Part shown: piece by piece, positions 25,921-38,155 of the stretch
Position numbering within the stretch: position 1 is the first letter of the stretch
Layout of the letters: each line of letters begins with the position of its first letter
From: Glycomyces niveus
Lineage (GTDB): Bacteria > Actinomycetota > Actinomycetes > Mycobacteriales > Micromonosporaceae
DNA: 64,000 nt
NCBI RefSeq assembly: GCF_017592475.1
Contig: NZ_JAGFNP010000013.1
Coordinates: 1 to 64,000 of the forward strand
Direction: 5' to 3'
Made by a program: the position numbers and the translations under genes
Notes under the pieces: generated by a model
Databases searched by the model: none
Seen by the model: only the letters and a program-made list of their open reading frames with translations
What the model was told of the DNA's origin: nothing

Positions 25921-26388
25921 GTGAGCATCACGGCCGGGAGCGTCGCCGCGGCGGCGCTCGGCATCGCGACCATCGCCGTCCTCTGGCGGCTCTCACGCGA
26001 CCTCCGCCGCGGGCGCGGGGAACACGCCGCCGAGACGCCGCGCCCGGCACTCGTCCTCACGGCGGCCGGCGCGGTCGTCGCGGCACTCGGCGCCGCGCTC
26101 GTGCTCGCCGACCCCTGGGACACCGCCGACGCCGTCACCATCGGCACGGTCCTCGGCGGTCCCGCGATCGCACTCGTCGGCGATCTCGTCGCCGAACGCG
26201 CCACGACCGGTCGGATCGTCGCCTCGCGGATCATCGCCCTCGCCTGCCTGGCCGTGCTCGCCCTCATCGCATTCGCCCTGCCCGCCCTGGTCCTCGCGGC
26301 GCTCGCGTTCGCGGCGCTCCTGCTCCTCGCGCTCGCCGCGGCAGGCTGGTTCCGCCTGCCCGCGATGGACGTCGACGATCAGCGATGA
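25921..26388 (+). CDS. Small integral membrane protein, unknown
   Basis: 155 residues from GTG 25921; TACGAT ends 6 bases upstream (leaderless pattern). Four hydrophobic helices: near the N-terminus, around ALVLTAAGAVVAALGAALVLA, a weaker one around VLGGPAIALVG, and a long C-terminal one. No family is recognised. The Ala/Leu-rich composition could mislead, but the start signal and helix pattern support a real gene. Confidence 0.6.
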   Translation: MSITAGSVAAAALGIATIAVLWRLSRDLRRGRGEHAAETPRPALVLTAAGAVVAALGAALVLADPWDTADAVTIGTVLGGPAIALVGDLVAERATTGRIVASRIIALACLAVLALIAFALPALVLAALAFAALLLLALAAAGWFRLPAMDVDDQR

Positions 26389-26533
26389 CCGTGCCGATCA
26401 GCGGCCGAGCCGCATCGCCCCGGCCGTGCTCGCGCATCGCCGCCGCACCGCACGTGCCCGTCCTCGTCGCGAGACTCGCGCCGCTCCTGACCACTCGCAC
26501 CCTCGGGCCGGCTCCGGCCGCCTCACTTGAGCG

Positions 26534-27007
26534 TCAACGACGGTACGAGTTGAACCGCATCGCCGGTTCCGGCGACACCGTGAACCCCAGTTCCTCGTAG
26601 AGCCCTTGGCCCTGATCCGACGCCAGCAGTTCCAGGACCTGCACGTTCTGGTCCTCGAACCAGGCCAGGAGTGCCGTCGTGCACACCCGGCTGAACCCGC
26701 GCTTGCGCCACTGCGGATCGGTGACGACGTTGAAGATCCACCCGTAGCGGCCGCTCGGGTTGAACGGGCCCGGCAGCCGCTCGCTGATCGTCCCCACCGC
26801 GCACGCGGCCAGGCCCTCGCCCTCCGGCGCGTCGATCACGGTGATGCCGATCGTCGGCTTGTCCTCGCTCATGCGCCGCCGCAGGACCTCGACGGTGGCG
26901 GGCTTCCAGCTCTCGTCGGACATGTCGATCCAGTGCGAGAGCATGACCTCGCGGAGGCGGACGATCTCGGGGACGTCGTCGATTTCGGCGTGGCGTGCAT
27001 TGGTCAT
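26534..27007 (-). CDS. GNAT-family N-acetyltransferase
   Basis: 157 residues. The GNAT core is clear: VPEIVRLREVML at the start, IFNVVTDPQWRKRGFSRVC (motif A with R/Q-x-x-G-x-G/A) and YEELGFTVSPEPAMRF at the end. Transfers acetyl from acetyl-CoA to an unknown amine. TATGCT lies 6 bases before the ATG (leaderless pattern). Divergent from the metallophosphoesterase gene. Confidence 0.87.
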   Translation of the reverse strand: MTNARHAEIDDVPEIVRLREVMLSHWIDMSDESWKPATVEVLRRRMSEDKPTIGITVIDAPEGEGLAACAVGTISERLPGPFNPSGRYGWIFNVVTDPQWRKRGFSRVCTTALLAWFEDQNVQVLELLASDQGQGLYEELGFTVSPEPAMRFNSYRR

Positions 27008-27093
27008 GCCGGGAGCATACGGGCGCGAAGGCCCCGCCGCCCAGCCCGTTTCGCGGGTTCCCTCGGCGCGCAGAACGTGCCATGATGTGGTCT

Positions 27094-28773
27094 ATGTCCC
27101 ACCGCCCCAAGGACCTCAGTCCCGAACAGCTCCGCTTCCGGCCGCAGGGGCCGGTGCGCTGGCTGTCGCCGCGCACGCTCCTGGACACGAGCATGCGGTT
27201 CGGGCTCGCGCGCGTCTTCGGCGGCTATGTGGACAAGCGCGAGATCATCGGCGGCCGCCCGCAGGGCGTGTACAACCACGCCGACCGGGACGAGCTGTGG
27301 ATCGACTACGTCGCCGACATCGGCGACGGCTTCAACGCCACCTACTCGATCGCGTACCTCATGGCCCAGGACCAGATCGAGGTCGGCGGGGAGGTGCTGC
27401 CGCGCGGCTCGGTGCTCATCATGGGCGGCGACGAGGTGTACCCGGCGGGGGACTGGCTCGAGTACGAGCAGCGCATGAAGGGCCCGTACGAGGCGGCGAA
27501 CCCGGCGCATCCGGTGTCGCTGTACGCGATCCCGGGCAACCACGACTGGTTCGACGGCCTGACCGCGTTTGCCCGGCAGTTCACCGAGGGCCGCTCGGTG
27601 GGCGGGTACAAGACCGCGCAGAAGCGGTCCTACTTCGCGCTCGAGCTGCCGCACCGCTGGTGGCTGTTCGCGGTCGACGCCCAGTTCGACACCCACCTGG
27701 ACCAGACCCAGATCGAGTACTTCCGGCACGCGGCCGAGCGAATGCGCGAGGGTGACCAGGTGATCCTGTGCGTGCCGCAGCCGTCGTGGCTGTGGACCGA
27801 GGACGACCCGCGCTCGTTCGACCGGATCGACCACTTCATCCGTGACGTGGTCGCCGCGCGGGGCGCGCGCGTGCCGCTCGTCGTCACCGGCGACCGGCAC
27901 CACTACGCCCACTACCAGGAAGTGGACGGCTCGCGCCATCTCGTCACCGCGGGGGGCGGCGGCGCATACCTCTCGCCGACGCACACGCTGCCGGAGGAGC
28001 TGACGGCGCCGCGCAAGTCGGTGCCCGAACCCGATGCGCGCGAACGGGACTACCGGCTCACGAAGGAGTACCCGTCGAAGGCGAAGTCGATGGGGTACGC
28101 GTTCGGGATCTTCGCGCGCCTGCCGTGGCTCAACCGCGGCTTCGTGGCGCTCATGGCCGCGGTCGGCATCATCGCCACAGTGTCCATTCTGGAGGGCACA
28201 GGCACGTTCGTGGCGGTCACCGTCGTGCTCCTGGCCGCCGGGGTCGGCTTCGCGCACCCCGGCCAGGGCTCCCGCACGTCACGCCATTACATGCTCGGCG
28301 GCCTGCACGGTCTCGCGCAGGTCGCGCTGTGGTGGAGCGGGGCGCAGGCCATCACCATGCTCCACGACGTGAACCTGTGGACGTACCTGGCGTACCTGCC
28401 GGTCGCCGGGCTCGTCGGCACCTGGCTCGTGGGGCTCTACCTCGTCGTGGCGAACCGCGCGGGCGTCAACGCGAACGAGCTCTTCGCCGGGCTCAACGTG
28501 ATCGACCAGAAGTGCTTCCTGCGCATCAGGGTCGCCGCCGACGGCGCCACCGTCTACCCGATCGGCCTCGACCGGGTCGGCCGCCGCTGGGTCGCCGACC
28601 CCGGAGGGGGGCCGAGGGCCTCGTTCGTCAAACCGGTCGACCCGCTCAAGCCGCGCCTCATCGAGCCCGGCTTCGCGGCCCTCCACCCCGGGCCGCGCCG
28701 CGAGGAGCTGCCCCCGCAGAACCCCGTGCGCCGTCTGGTCGCCCAGGCGAACGAGTGGTTCCGCGGCGACTAG
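27094..28773 (+). CDS. Membrane metallophosphoesterase
   Basis: 559 residues from ATG 27094, chosen for CATGAT 7 bases upstream; in-frame ATGs at 27082 and 27085 are alternatives. Calcineurin-like motifs are in order: DIGDG, GGDEVYPAGDW, PGNHDWFDGL, VTGDRHHYAHY and GGGGAYLSPTH. The second half has four or more membrane helices (FVALMAAVGIIATVSIL; FVAVTVVLLAAGVGF; AYLPVAGLVGTWLVGLYLVV). Related actinobacterial proteins are annotated only as metallophosphoesterases; substrate unknown. Its stop codon overlaps that of the convergent POT transporter within the tetramer CTAG. Confidence 0.82.
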   Translation: MSHRPKDLSPEQLRFRPQGPVRWLSPRTLLDTSMRFGLARVFGGYVDKREIIGGRPQGVYNHADRDELWIDYVADIGDGFNATYSIAYLMAQDQIEVGGEVLPRGSVLIMGGDEVYPAGDWLEYEQRMKGPYEAANPAHPVSLYAIPGNHDWFDGLTAFARQFTEGRSVGGYKTAQKRSYFALELPHRWWLFAVDAQFDTHLDQTQIEYFRHAAERMREGDQVILCVPQPSWLWTEDDPRSFDRIDHFIRDVVAARGARVPLVVTGDRHHYAHYQEVDGSRHLVTAGGGGAYLSPTHTLPEELTAPRKSVPEPDARERDYRLTKEYPSKAKSMGYAFGIFARLPWLNRGFVALMAAVGIIATVSILEGTGTFVAVTVVLLAAGVGFAHPGQGSRTSRHYMLGGLHGLAQVALWWSGAQAITMLHDVNLWTYLAYLPVAGLVGTWLVGLYLVVANRAGVNANELFAGLNVIDQKCFLRIRVAADGATVYPIGLDRVGRRWVADPGGGPRASFVKPVDPLKPRLIEPGFAALHPGPRREELPPQNPVRRLVAQANEWFRGD

Positions 28774-30338
28774 CCCCGACCGTCCCCGCCGGTCGAGCCC
28801 CTGCCGAACTCGGGTTCCGGCGGCGCCTCCAGGGTCGCGTCCGGGCCGTGCCCGCCGCGGCCCATGAGCCGGTGCAGCGCCGGGCTGAACACGGCCAGGA
28901 CCACCGAGGTGAGGATCGCGATCCCGGCGAGGATGTAGAAGAACGCGGCCTCGCCCACCCGCGGCACCAGGAACGCGAACGCCTGCCCGCCCAGCGGTGT
29001 GCCCACGGCCGGGCCCAGGAACCACACGCCCATCATCTGCCCCTTGAGGTTCGGCGGCGCCAGCTGCGTCGTCACGCTCAAGCCCACGGGCGAGACGCAC
29101 AGCTCGCCGAACGTGAGCAGCAGGTACACCCAGGCCATCCAGCCGAGCGCGACGAGGGCGCCGTCGTCGGCGCGGGTCTGCAGCCAGCCGAGGAACACGT
29201 ACGAGAAGCCCACGAGGAACACGCCGATCGCGAACTTGTACGCCGTCCCGAACCGGGTGCCGAGCTTGAGCCAGACGACGCCGAAGATCGGCGAGAACAC
29301 CAGGATGAAGATCGAGTTGAAGTTCTGCACCCCGCCCGCGGGCAGGTGGAAGCCCCACGAGTCGAGGTCCACCGAGTTCGACGCGAACGCCGTGAGCACC
29401 GAGCCCATCTGGAGGTACAGCATCCAGAACACGACCGAGGCGATGAACAGCCCCACATAGGCGCGCAGGCCCGCCTTCTCGGCGGGCGTGATGCCCTTGG
29501 CCTCGCCGAAGATGTACACGAAGTACCAGACGGCGGCCGCGATCGACAGTCCCGTCACCACGGTGGGGACGGTGGCGAGCGTGAGCGTCCCCGTCCACGC
29601 CCAGATCGCGATCGCCACCGCCGCGATCGCGAGCGAGATGACGAGGATCTTCCGGGTCTGCTGCTTCTCAACTTCGCTCAGCGGACGCGCCGGGCCGATC
29701 CCGGCGTGCGTCAGGCGCGGCCAGCCGCGCACGTACCAGAGCAGGCCGAACGCCATGCCGACCGCGGCCGCGCCGAAGCCGAGATGCCAGCGGTCGTCCC
29801 CGGCCAGGTACGGGGTGATGAGGATGCCGAGGAACGCGCCGAGGTTGATGCCCATGTAGAACACCGAGAAGCCCGCGTCGCGGCGGGCGTCGGTGTCGTC
29901 GTCGTAGAGCTTGCCGACCATCACCGAGATGTTCGGCTTCAACAGCCCCGAGCCGGCGACGACGAGGAACAGCCCGAAGAACACCATCGCCGGGTTCTTG
30001 ATCGGGATCGCCATCGAGAGGTGGCCGGCCATGATGATGATGCCGCCGATGAGGACGGCGCGCCTCGGCCCCAGGATCCGGTCCGCCAGCCACCCGCCGG
30101 GCAGCGCCGTCAGGTACACCAGCCCCGAGTACAGCGAGGCGATCGGGACCGCGACCGTGTCCGGGAGCCCGAGGCCGTTCTGCGCCGTGTCGGCGACGAG
30201 GAAGGTGAGCAGGATGCCCTGCAGGCCGTAGAAGCTGAACCGCTCCCACATCTCGGTCCCGAAGAGGACGGCCAGGCCGCGGGGATGGCCGAAGAACTGG
30301 CGATCGCGGCCGACGGGACGCGTTTCGCGGTGGGACAT
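28770..30338 (-). CDS. POT-family proton-coupled oligopeptide transporter
   Basis: 522 residues from ATG 30338. Signatures of the PTR2/POT branch of the major facilitator superfamily: E-x-x-E-R-F motif (TEMWERFSFYGLQGILLTFL), GSGLLKPNISVMVGKLY, FSVFYMGINLGAFLGILITP and the late ELCVSPVGLSVTTQLAP. About 14 membrane helices, as in bacterial DtpT-like members. Imports di- and tripeptides with protons. The C-terminal tail is short, charged and glycine-rich. Confidence 0.92.
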   Translation of the reverse strand: MSHRETRPVGRDRQFFGHPRGLAVLFGTEMWERFSFYGLQGILLTFLVADTAQNGLGLPDTVAVPIASLYSGLVYLTALPGGWLADRILGPRRAVLIGGIIIMAGHLSMAIPIKNPAMVFFGLFLVVAGSGLLKPNISVMVGKLYDDDTDARRDAGFSVFYMGINLGAFLGILITPYLAGDDRWHLGFGAAAVGMAFGLLWYVRGWPRLTHAGIGPARPLSEVEKQQTRKILVISLAIAAVAIAIWAWTGTLTLATVPTVVTGLSIAAAVWYFVYIFGEAKGITPAEKAGLRAYVGLFIASVVFWMLYLQMGSVLTAFASNSVDLDSWGFHLPAGGVQNFNSIFILVFSPIFGVVWLKLGTRFGTAYKFAIGVFLVGFSYVFLGWLQTRADDGALVALGWMAWVYLLLTFGELCVSPVGLSVTTQLAPPNLKGQMMGVWFLGPAVGTPLGGQAFAFLVPRVGEAAFFYILAGIAILTSVVLAVFSPALHRLMGRGGHGPDATLEAPPEPEFGRGSTGGDGRG

Positions 30339-30519
30339 CGGCGCTCCCAAGATGCTCGACTGCGTGATCTGCAAGCCCGGCGCGACGTGCGCCGATACCT
30401 GCGTACCGTAGTGGCTCCCGCCGGGCCGGGCGGCCGAACGCGCCAACGTGTCATCCCCGAACGGATGCGTTGCGACCGTTTGTCTGATATGCACTGATCG
30501 CTGGTCTACGATCCGCCCT

Positions 30520-33307
<2,788 letters not shown>

Positions 33308-33351
33308 GCAGCCCGGCAGGGTTGCTCGCTCAGGCCGACTGAGTACTGCGA

Positions 33352-33390
33352 GGGAGGACCGCTCACTGTATCGTGAGTGGTTCTCCCTTT
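33352..33390 (+). terminator. groEL terminator
   Basis: A 15-bp stem (33352-33366 with 33373-33387, two G-U pairs) with 6-nt loop followed by TTTCTCT, 45 bases after the groEL stop. Confidence 0.9.
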
Positions 33391-33436
33391 CTCTGTACTG
33401 GCTTGCAGTGCAGACGGCGTAGTCCGCTGCGCGAGC

Positions 33437-33471
33437 GCGGCATACCGCCCCCTCCAGGGGCGGTATGCCGC
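33437..33471. repeat. Perfect 15-bp inverted repeat
   Basis: Arms at 33437-33451 and 33457-33471 (GCGGCATACCGCCCC and its complement) with loop CTCCA and no T tract. It lies 47 bases beyond the groEL terminator, in a 378-bp gap with no gene. Role unknown: a second terminator, or an operator for the next gene. Confidence 0.8.
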
Positions 33472-33685
33472 GTCTGCACGCTCCCCGCGCACTCTTTCGG
33501 GTGACACATTTCCTTACGACGGTAAGAACCGGGGTTTCCTGTCGGACCCCCGCGAAATACTTGAGCAGGGGACGCCCCCCTGGGAGGGCGGGGGACTGCC
33601 CGGAGCCGGAACGCCACTCGAACCGGCTGCGCCCCAGCAGCTTCCAGCCCTTCACAGACCGTCCGGGCCGGGCTACCCTGAGGCC

Positions 33686-35563
33686 GTGCCCCCCGCGCCC
33701 CGCAGCGAGAACCGCCTCGCGGCCGCCGTCTTCCTCGCGGTCGCCCTCCTCGGCCTGGGCGCCGCCGCGTTCCTCGCCGGCATCACCGCCGAGAGCCGCG
33801 CCCCCGACCCCCCGACCGACGACACGACCACCGCCTTCGCGCCGCCCGCCCACCGCGACACCGGCCCCGCCGTCCTCGTCTGCCCCGCCGACCCCGAGAC
33901 CTTCGCCGCCGCCAACGAAGGCGTCAACTACAACGACCGCATCATGAACGAGCAGCACTACGAAGACTGCCTCGCCGGCGGCCACCACGACCTCGCCGCC
34001 GCCATCGCCGCCGCCGCACCCGACGCCCGCATCCTCGTCCTCCCCGGCACCTACGAAACCGACGAGACCATCACCGTCGACGGCCGCACCGGACTCCAGA
34101 TCGAAGGCCTCGGCGACACCCCCGACGACGTCCACTTCACCGCAGGATTCCACGCCGACACCGTCTTCGAAGCCCGCGCCGCCGACGGCCTCCACCTCAG
34201 CGGCATCGCCTTCGGCCAAGCCCGCGACACCGCCCTCCTCCTCACCGGCACCACCGGCGCCACCCTCGACCGCGTCGCCGCCACCCAGACCGGCGCCTAC
34301 GGCCTCCGCATCACCGACTCCACCTCCATCGCCCTCACCGGCTGCCGCGCCGAAGCCGCCGACCTGGCCGGCATCGCCCTCGACACCGTCGACGGCGCCG
34401 TCACCGGCTGCGAAGCCACCGGCAACCTCGTCGGCCTCCTCGCCACCGGCGGCGACACCCTCGACCTCGCCGAGAACCGCCTCCACGCCAACACCACCGG
34501 CCTCGCCGCCACCGGCCACGACGTCGACGTCACCGCGAACCTCGTGCACGGCAACAACACCGACCACTACGACCGCCTCGACACCCCCGCCTGCGGCCCC
34601 CTCGCCGACCGCGACTGGACCGCCGGCATCTGCCCCGCCCGCACCTACCCCTCCGGCATCGGCATCCTCATCACCGACGGCGTCGGCGTCGACGTCACCC
34701 AGAACCGCCTCTGGAACCAGCAGTACGCCGCCATCGCCACCTGGGGCACCCCCGGCCTCGAAGGCGACGGCGGCGACCGCAACCGCTTCACCGCCAACAC
34801 CTTCGGCGTCCGCGACGACGGCCAGCGCCAGCGCAACCGCCTCGACCTGTGGTGGGACGGCGTCGGCGCCGGGAACTGCTTCTCCGAACCGGACGCCTTC
34901 CGCACCGCCCCCACCGCCCTGCCCGCCTGCGACATCGTCTCCGAGCCCTCCCGCCTCCTCGCCGACCCGCTGCGCACCGCGAAGCTGTGGCAGTGCGGCA
35001 TCGGCGACACCGCCGCGGGCGTCCCGGCCGGCTGCGACTGGCTCGGGGCGCGCTTCACCGACCGGCTCGAGTTCCAGGCCGCCGTGGCGTTCGCGGCCGG
35101 GCTGCTGTTCCTCACCGGCGCGGGCTGGCTGGCGGCCGCCCGCACCGACGACCCGCCGCGGGCGGGCCGGATGACGTTCTCCGCCTTGGCGACCGGTGCG
35201 GGAGGGCTGCTGCTCGTGCTCGCCGTCTGGTCGGGCCGGGCCGATTACGAGGCGCTGGCGATCGGCCTGTGGGGGTTCGGGTGGATCCTGGCGGGGCGGT
35301 CGTGGCGGCAGTGCGGGATGCCGGTGTTCGGGTTGTTCACGGGGTTCATCGGGGCGACGGCGGTGCTCGACGCGATCGACCGGGCGGTGTGGACGGTGCC
35401 GTTCGTGCCGGTCTCGCCGGCGTGGTGCTGGCTCGCCCTGCTTCCATTGTGGACTTTGGTGGCGCTGGGGCTGGCGTTCGGGCCGCGCCGCCGCGAGCCC
35501 GAGCGGCCCCCGGTGGAGCGCACGCCGGTGACGGCGCCGTCGCACGACCGCTTCGACTGGTGA
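33686..35563 (+). CDS. Membrane-anchored right-handed beta-helix protein
   Basis: 625 residues from GTG 33686, with TACCCT 6 bases upstream (leaderless pattern). An N-terminal hydrophobic helix (AAAVFLAVALLGLGAAAFLAG) is followed by a secreted-type segment with cysteines. Residues ~115-400 are repeating ~22-residue coils of a NosD/pectin-lyase-like beta-helix (LSGIAFGQARDTALLLTG, ITDSTSIALTGCRAEAADLAG, TGNLVGLLATGGDTLDLAEN). After a Cys/Trp-rich region come four C-terminal membrane helices. The beta-helix is presumably outside the cell and may bind glycans, but no catalytic residues can be assigned. Not recognised as a named family. Confidence 0.78.
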   Translation: MPPAPRSENRLAAAVFLAVALLGLGAAAFLAGITAESRAPDPPTDDTTTAFAPPAHRDTGPAVLVCPADPETFAAANEGVNYNDRIMNEQHYEDCLAGGHHDLAAAIAAAAPDARILVLPGTYETDETITVDGRTGLQIEGLGDTPDDVHFTAGFHADTVFEARAADGLHLSGIAFGQARDTALLLTGTTGATLDRVAATQTGAYGLRITDSTSIALTGCRAEAADLAGIALDTVDGAVTGCEATGNLVGLLATGGDTLDLAENRLHANTTGLAATGHDVDVTANLVHGNNTDHYDRLDTPACGPLADRDWTAGICPARTYPSGIGILITDGVGVDVTQNRLWNQQYAAIATWGTPGLEGDGGDRNRFTANTFGVRDDGQRQRNRLDLWWDGVGAGNCFSEPDAFRTAPTALPACDIVSEPSRLLADPLRTAKLWQCGIGDTAAGVPAGCDWLGARFTDRLEFQAAVAFAAGLLFLTGAGWLAAARTDDPPRAGRMTFSALATGAGGLLLVLAVWSGRADYEALAIGLWGFGWILAGRSWRQCGMPVFGLFTGFIGATAVLDAIDRAVWTVPFVPVSPAWCWLALLPLWTLVALGLAFGPRRREPERPPVERTPVTAPSHDRFDW

Positions 35564-35587
35564 CGCTCGGTCGCGTAACCTTGCTCC

Positions 35588-35788
35588 ATGACTTGGACCT
35601 GGAAGCTCGAAGACGCCGACGGCAATGCGATCGACACCCCCGACAGCGACCTGGGCAGCCAGGGCGACGCGGAGTCGTGGCTGGGCGAGCGGTGGCGCGA
35701 CTTCGCCGACCAGGGCGCGACGGCCGCGATCCTGCTCGAGGACGGCCGCCAGGTCTACCGCATGGAGCTCTCTCCGGCCGAGGAGTAG
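35588..35788 (+). CDS. Small conserved-type protein, unknown
   Basis: 66 acidic residues: MTWTWKLEDADGNAID, GDAESWLGERWRDFADQG, then ATAAILLEDGRQVYRMEL. TAACCT ends 6 bases before the ATG, so it is probably leaderless. Similar short proteins with a W-rich start are frequent in actinobacteria; role unknown. Soluble, alpha/beta, no export signal. Confidence 0.75.
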   Translation: MTWTWKLEDADGNAIDTPDSDLGSQGDAESWLGERWRDFADQGATAAILLEDGRQVYRMELSPAEE

Positions 35789-35857
35789 GGCGCTGCGGAG
35801 GGTGCCCCGTCTTTCGTGTGTCGCCGCTTGCGGCCAGCCCGTAATAGGCTGGGCGGT

Positions 35858-38155
35858 GTGACCGACGCTGGCTCCCTCACTCTGACCGCGACCCGTGCGA
35901 AGGCCGGGCTCGACGCCCGGCGCGGGATCGTGCGCCTCCACCCCGAGGCCCTGACCGCGCTCGGCCTGCGTCCGGGGGACGCGGTCGAGGTGACGGGGCG
36001 GCGCGCGACGGCCGCGATCGCGCTGGCCGCCGACCGGTACGCGTCCCGGCGGGCGCTGTACGCCGACGATCTGACGCTGGGGAACATCGGTGCGCGCGAC
36101 GGCGACCCGGTGCGGCTCGCTCCGGTCGACCTCGTGGCGGCGGACCGGGTGGTGCTGTCGGGTCCGGCGTCGGCGGTGGCCGTGGTGGATCCTGACACGC
36201 TGCGGCTGGCGCTCCTGTCGAAGGTCGTGGGCGAGGGCGACGACGTGTCGCTGCTGCCGATCGAGTTGGGGGACGCGCAGCGCGAGATCGTCGCGGCGAC
36301 GCGCCGCACCCTCAACAACACGCTCGGGATCGGCTGGACCACGATGGTGCTCAACGTGGTCGAGGCCAGTCCGGCCCATGGCGCGATGGTCACTTCGGAC
36401 ACGCGCGTGGAGTGGGAGTCGGCGGTGCCGGCCGCTGTCGAGCTGCCGCTGGAGTCCGGCCGGGTCGCGAACCTGGGCCGCGCCCGCGCCCCGATGCCCG
36501 CTTCGTACGCGGCCGGTGAGGTCGCCGCGGTCCGTCCGCGCGCCGAGGCCGCGGGCCCGGTGCGGGCGCCGCGGGCCGAGGCGCAGCCGGGTGTCGCGCC
36601 GATCCCGTATGAGGAGCTGGCCGGGGCGAAGATTCCCGCCGAGGAGCTGCGGGAGCTGCTCGACCTCGGTTTCAACCACCGCGAGGTCCTGAAGGTGGTG
36701 GGCACGGACATGGCGCTGGGCGTGCTCGTCTCGGGCCCGTCGGGCGCGGGCAAGGCCACCGTGGTCCGCTCGGTCGCGGCGGCCGTGGGCGCGCGCGTCA
36801 GCGAGGTCTCCGGTCATGATCTGGCCGCGCTCGAGGCGAACGCGGCGGCCGACCAGCTCCGCGCCGCCGTCGCCGCCCTGGCCGTCCCGGGCGTGCTCCT
36901 GGTGCGCGGCGTCGAGGCGATCGCGCCCGCGGGGAAGCGGACCTCGTTGGGCACCATGTTCACCCGGCTCGTGGACGAGGTCCTGGAGGCGCCGGGCGAG
37001 CACGCCGTGGTGTGCACGACCGCGCGCGTGGAGGACGTCGACACGGCGCTGCGCTCGCGTCTCGAGCACGAGGTCGTGGTGCCGATGCCGGACGCCGACG
37101 CCCGCCGGGACCTCCTCGTCTACTTCACGCGCGGCATGAAGGTCGCCGAGGACGTGAAGCTGGAGTCGGTGGCGCACCGCGCGCCCGGTTACGTCGCCTC
37201 CGACCTCGCGGTGATGGTCCGCGAGGCGGGCGTGCGGGCCGCCATGCGCGCCAAGGACGGCGGCGCGACCGCCCTGCAGGTCGCGGACTTCGACGGCGCG
37301 CTCGAATCGGTGCGGCCGACGAGCATGTCGGGCGACTCGGTGGAGCTCGGCGGGCTCACCCTCGCCGACGTGGGCGGCATGGAGGACCTGAAGCAGACCC
37401 TCACCGAGACGGTGCTGTGGCCGCTGACCTACCCGGACGCGTTCACGCGCCTGGGCATCGAGGCCCCGCGCGGCATCCTCCTCTATGGACCTCCCGGGTG
37501 CGGGAAGACGTACATCGTGCGGGCGGTCGCGGGCGAGGGCCATGCGAACGTCTTGAGTGTCAAGGGCTCCGAGCTGCTGAACAAGTGGGTGGGCGAGTCG
37601 GAGAAGAACGTGCGCGAGCTGTTCCGCCGCGCCCGCCAGGCCAGCCCCACTTTGATGTTCTTCGACGAGCTCGACGCCCTCGCGCCGGTGCGCGGGGCCG
37701 GGACCGACGGCGGCACCGCCGACCGCGTGGTCGCCGCTCTGCTCACCGAGCTCGACGGCGCCGAGTCCTTGCGCGACGTCGTCGTCGTGGGCGCCACGAA
37801 CCGGCCCGACATGATCGACCCGGCGCTGCTGCGCCCCGGCCGCCTCGAACGGCTCGTGTACGTGCCGCCGCCGGATTCCCAGGGCCGCGCGGACATCCTG
37901 CGCGCCAACGCGAAGAACGTCCCGTTCGCCGACGACGTGAACCTCGACGAGGTCGCCGACGAGCTGTGGCTCTACTCGGCCGCGGACTGCGCCGCGCTCG
38001 TGCGCGAGGCCGCGCTCACCGCGATGCGCGAGTCCCTCGACGCCAGCATCGTCACCGCTGCCCATGTGGCGCAGGCGATGGAGCGCGTCCGTCCCAGCCT
38101 CGACCCCGAGCAGCTCGAATACCTCGAGAACTACGCGGGCAACCGCGAGGGCTGA
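35858..38155 (+). CDS. Cdc48/p97-like tandem AAA+ ATPase
   Basis: 765 residues from GTG 35858 (TAGGCT 7 bases upstream, leaderless pattern). Residues ~1-95 form a Cdc48-type N-domain barrel (RGIVRLHPEALTALGLRPGDAVEVTG). The first AAA domain has Walker A GPSGAGKAT near residue 293, but its Walker B reads LLVRGVEAI without the Asp-Glu pair. The second is complete: GPPGCGKT (~545), FFDELDAL (~600), sensor GATNRPD and arginine-finger region ALLRPGRLERLVYV. It resembles the actinobacterial Cdc48-like protein (Mycobacterium Rv0435c type), thought to unfold proteins, possibly for the proteasome. Only the second ring is likely to hydrolyse ATP. Confidence 0.9.
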   Translation: MTDAGSLTLTATRAKAGLDARRGIVRLHPEALTALGLRPGDAVEVTGRRATAAIALAADRYASRRALYADDLTLGNIGARDGDPVRLAPVDLVAADRVVLSGPASAVAVVDPDTLRLALLSKVVGEGDDVSLLPIELGDAQREIVAATRRTLNNTLGIGWTTMVLNVVEASPAHGAMVTSDTRVEWESAVPAAVELPLESGRVANLGRARAPMPASYAAGEVAAVRPRAEAAGPVRAPRAEAQPGVAPIPYEELAGAKIPAEELRELLDLGFNHREVLKVVGTDMALGVLVSGPSGAGKATVVRSVAAAVGARVSEVSGHDLAALEANAAADQLRAAVAALAVPGVLLVRGVEAIAPAGKRTSLGTMFTRLVDEVLEAPGEHAVVCTTARVEDVDTALRSRLEHEVVVPMPDADARRDLLVYFTRGMKVAEDVKLESVAHRAPGYVASDLAVMVREAGVRAAMRAKDGGATALQVADFDGALESVRPTSMSGDSVELGGLTLADVGGMEDLKQTLTETVLWPLTYPDAFTRLGIEAPRGILLYGPPGCGKTYIVRAVAGEGHANVLSVKGSELLNKWVGESEKNVRELFRRARQASPTLMFFDELDALAPVRGAGTDGGTADRVVAALLTELDGAESLRDVVVVGATNRPDMIDPALLRPGRLERLVYVPPPDSQGRADILRANAKNVPFADDVNLDEVADELWLYSAADCAALVREAALTAMRESLDASIVTAAHVAQAMERVRPSLDPEQLEYLENYAGNREG

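Noticed and set aside
28770-28773. Overlapping stop codons of the metallophosphoesterase and POT transporter genes
   Set aside because: A CTAG tail-to-tail overlap is a compact but ordinary arrangement; no shared function follows from it.
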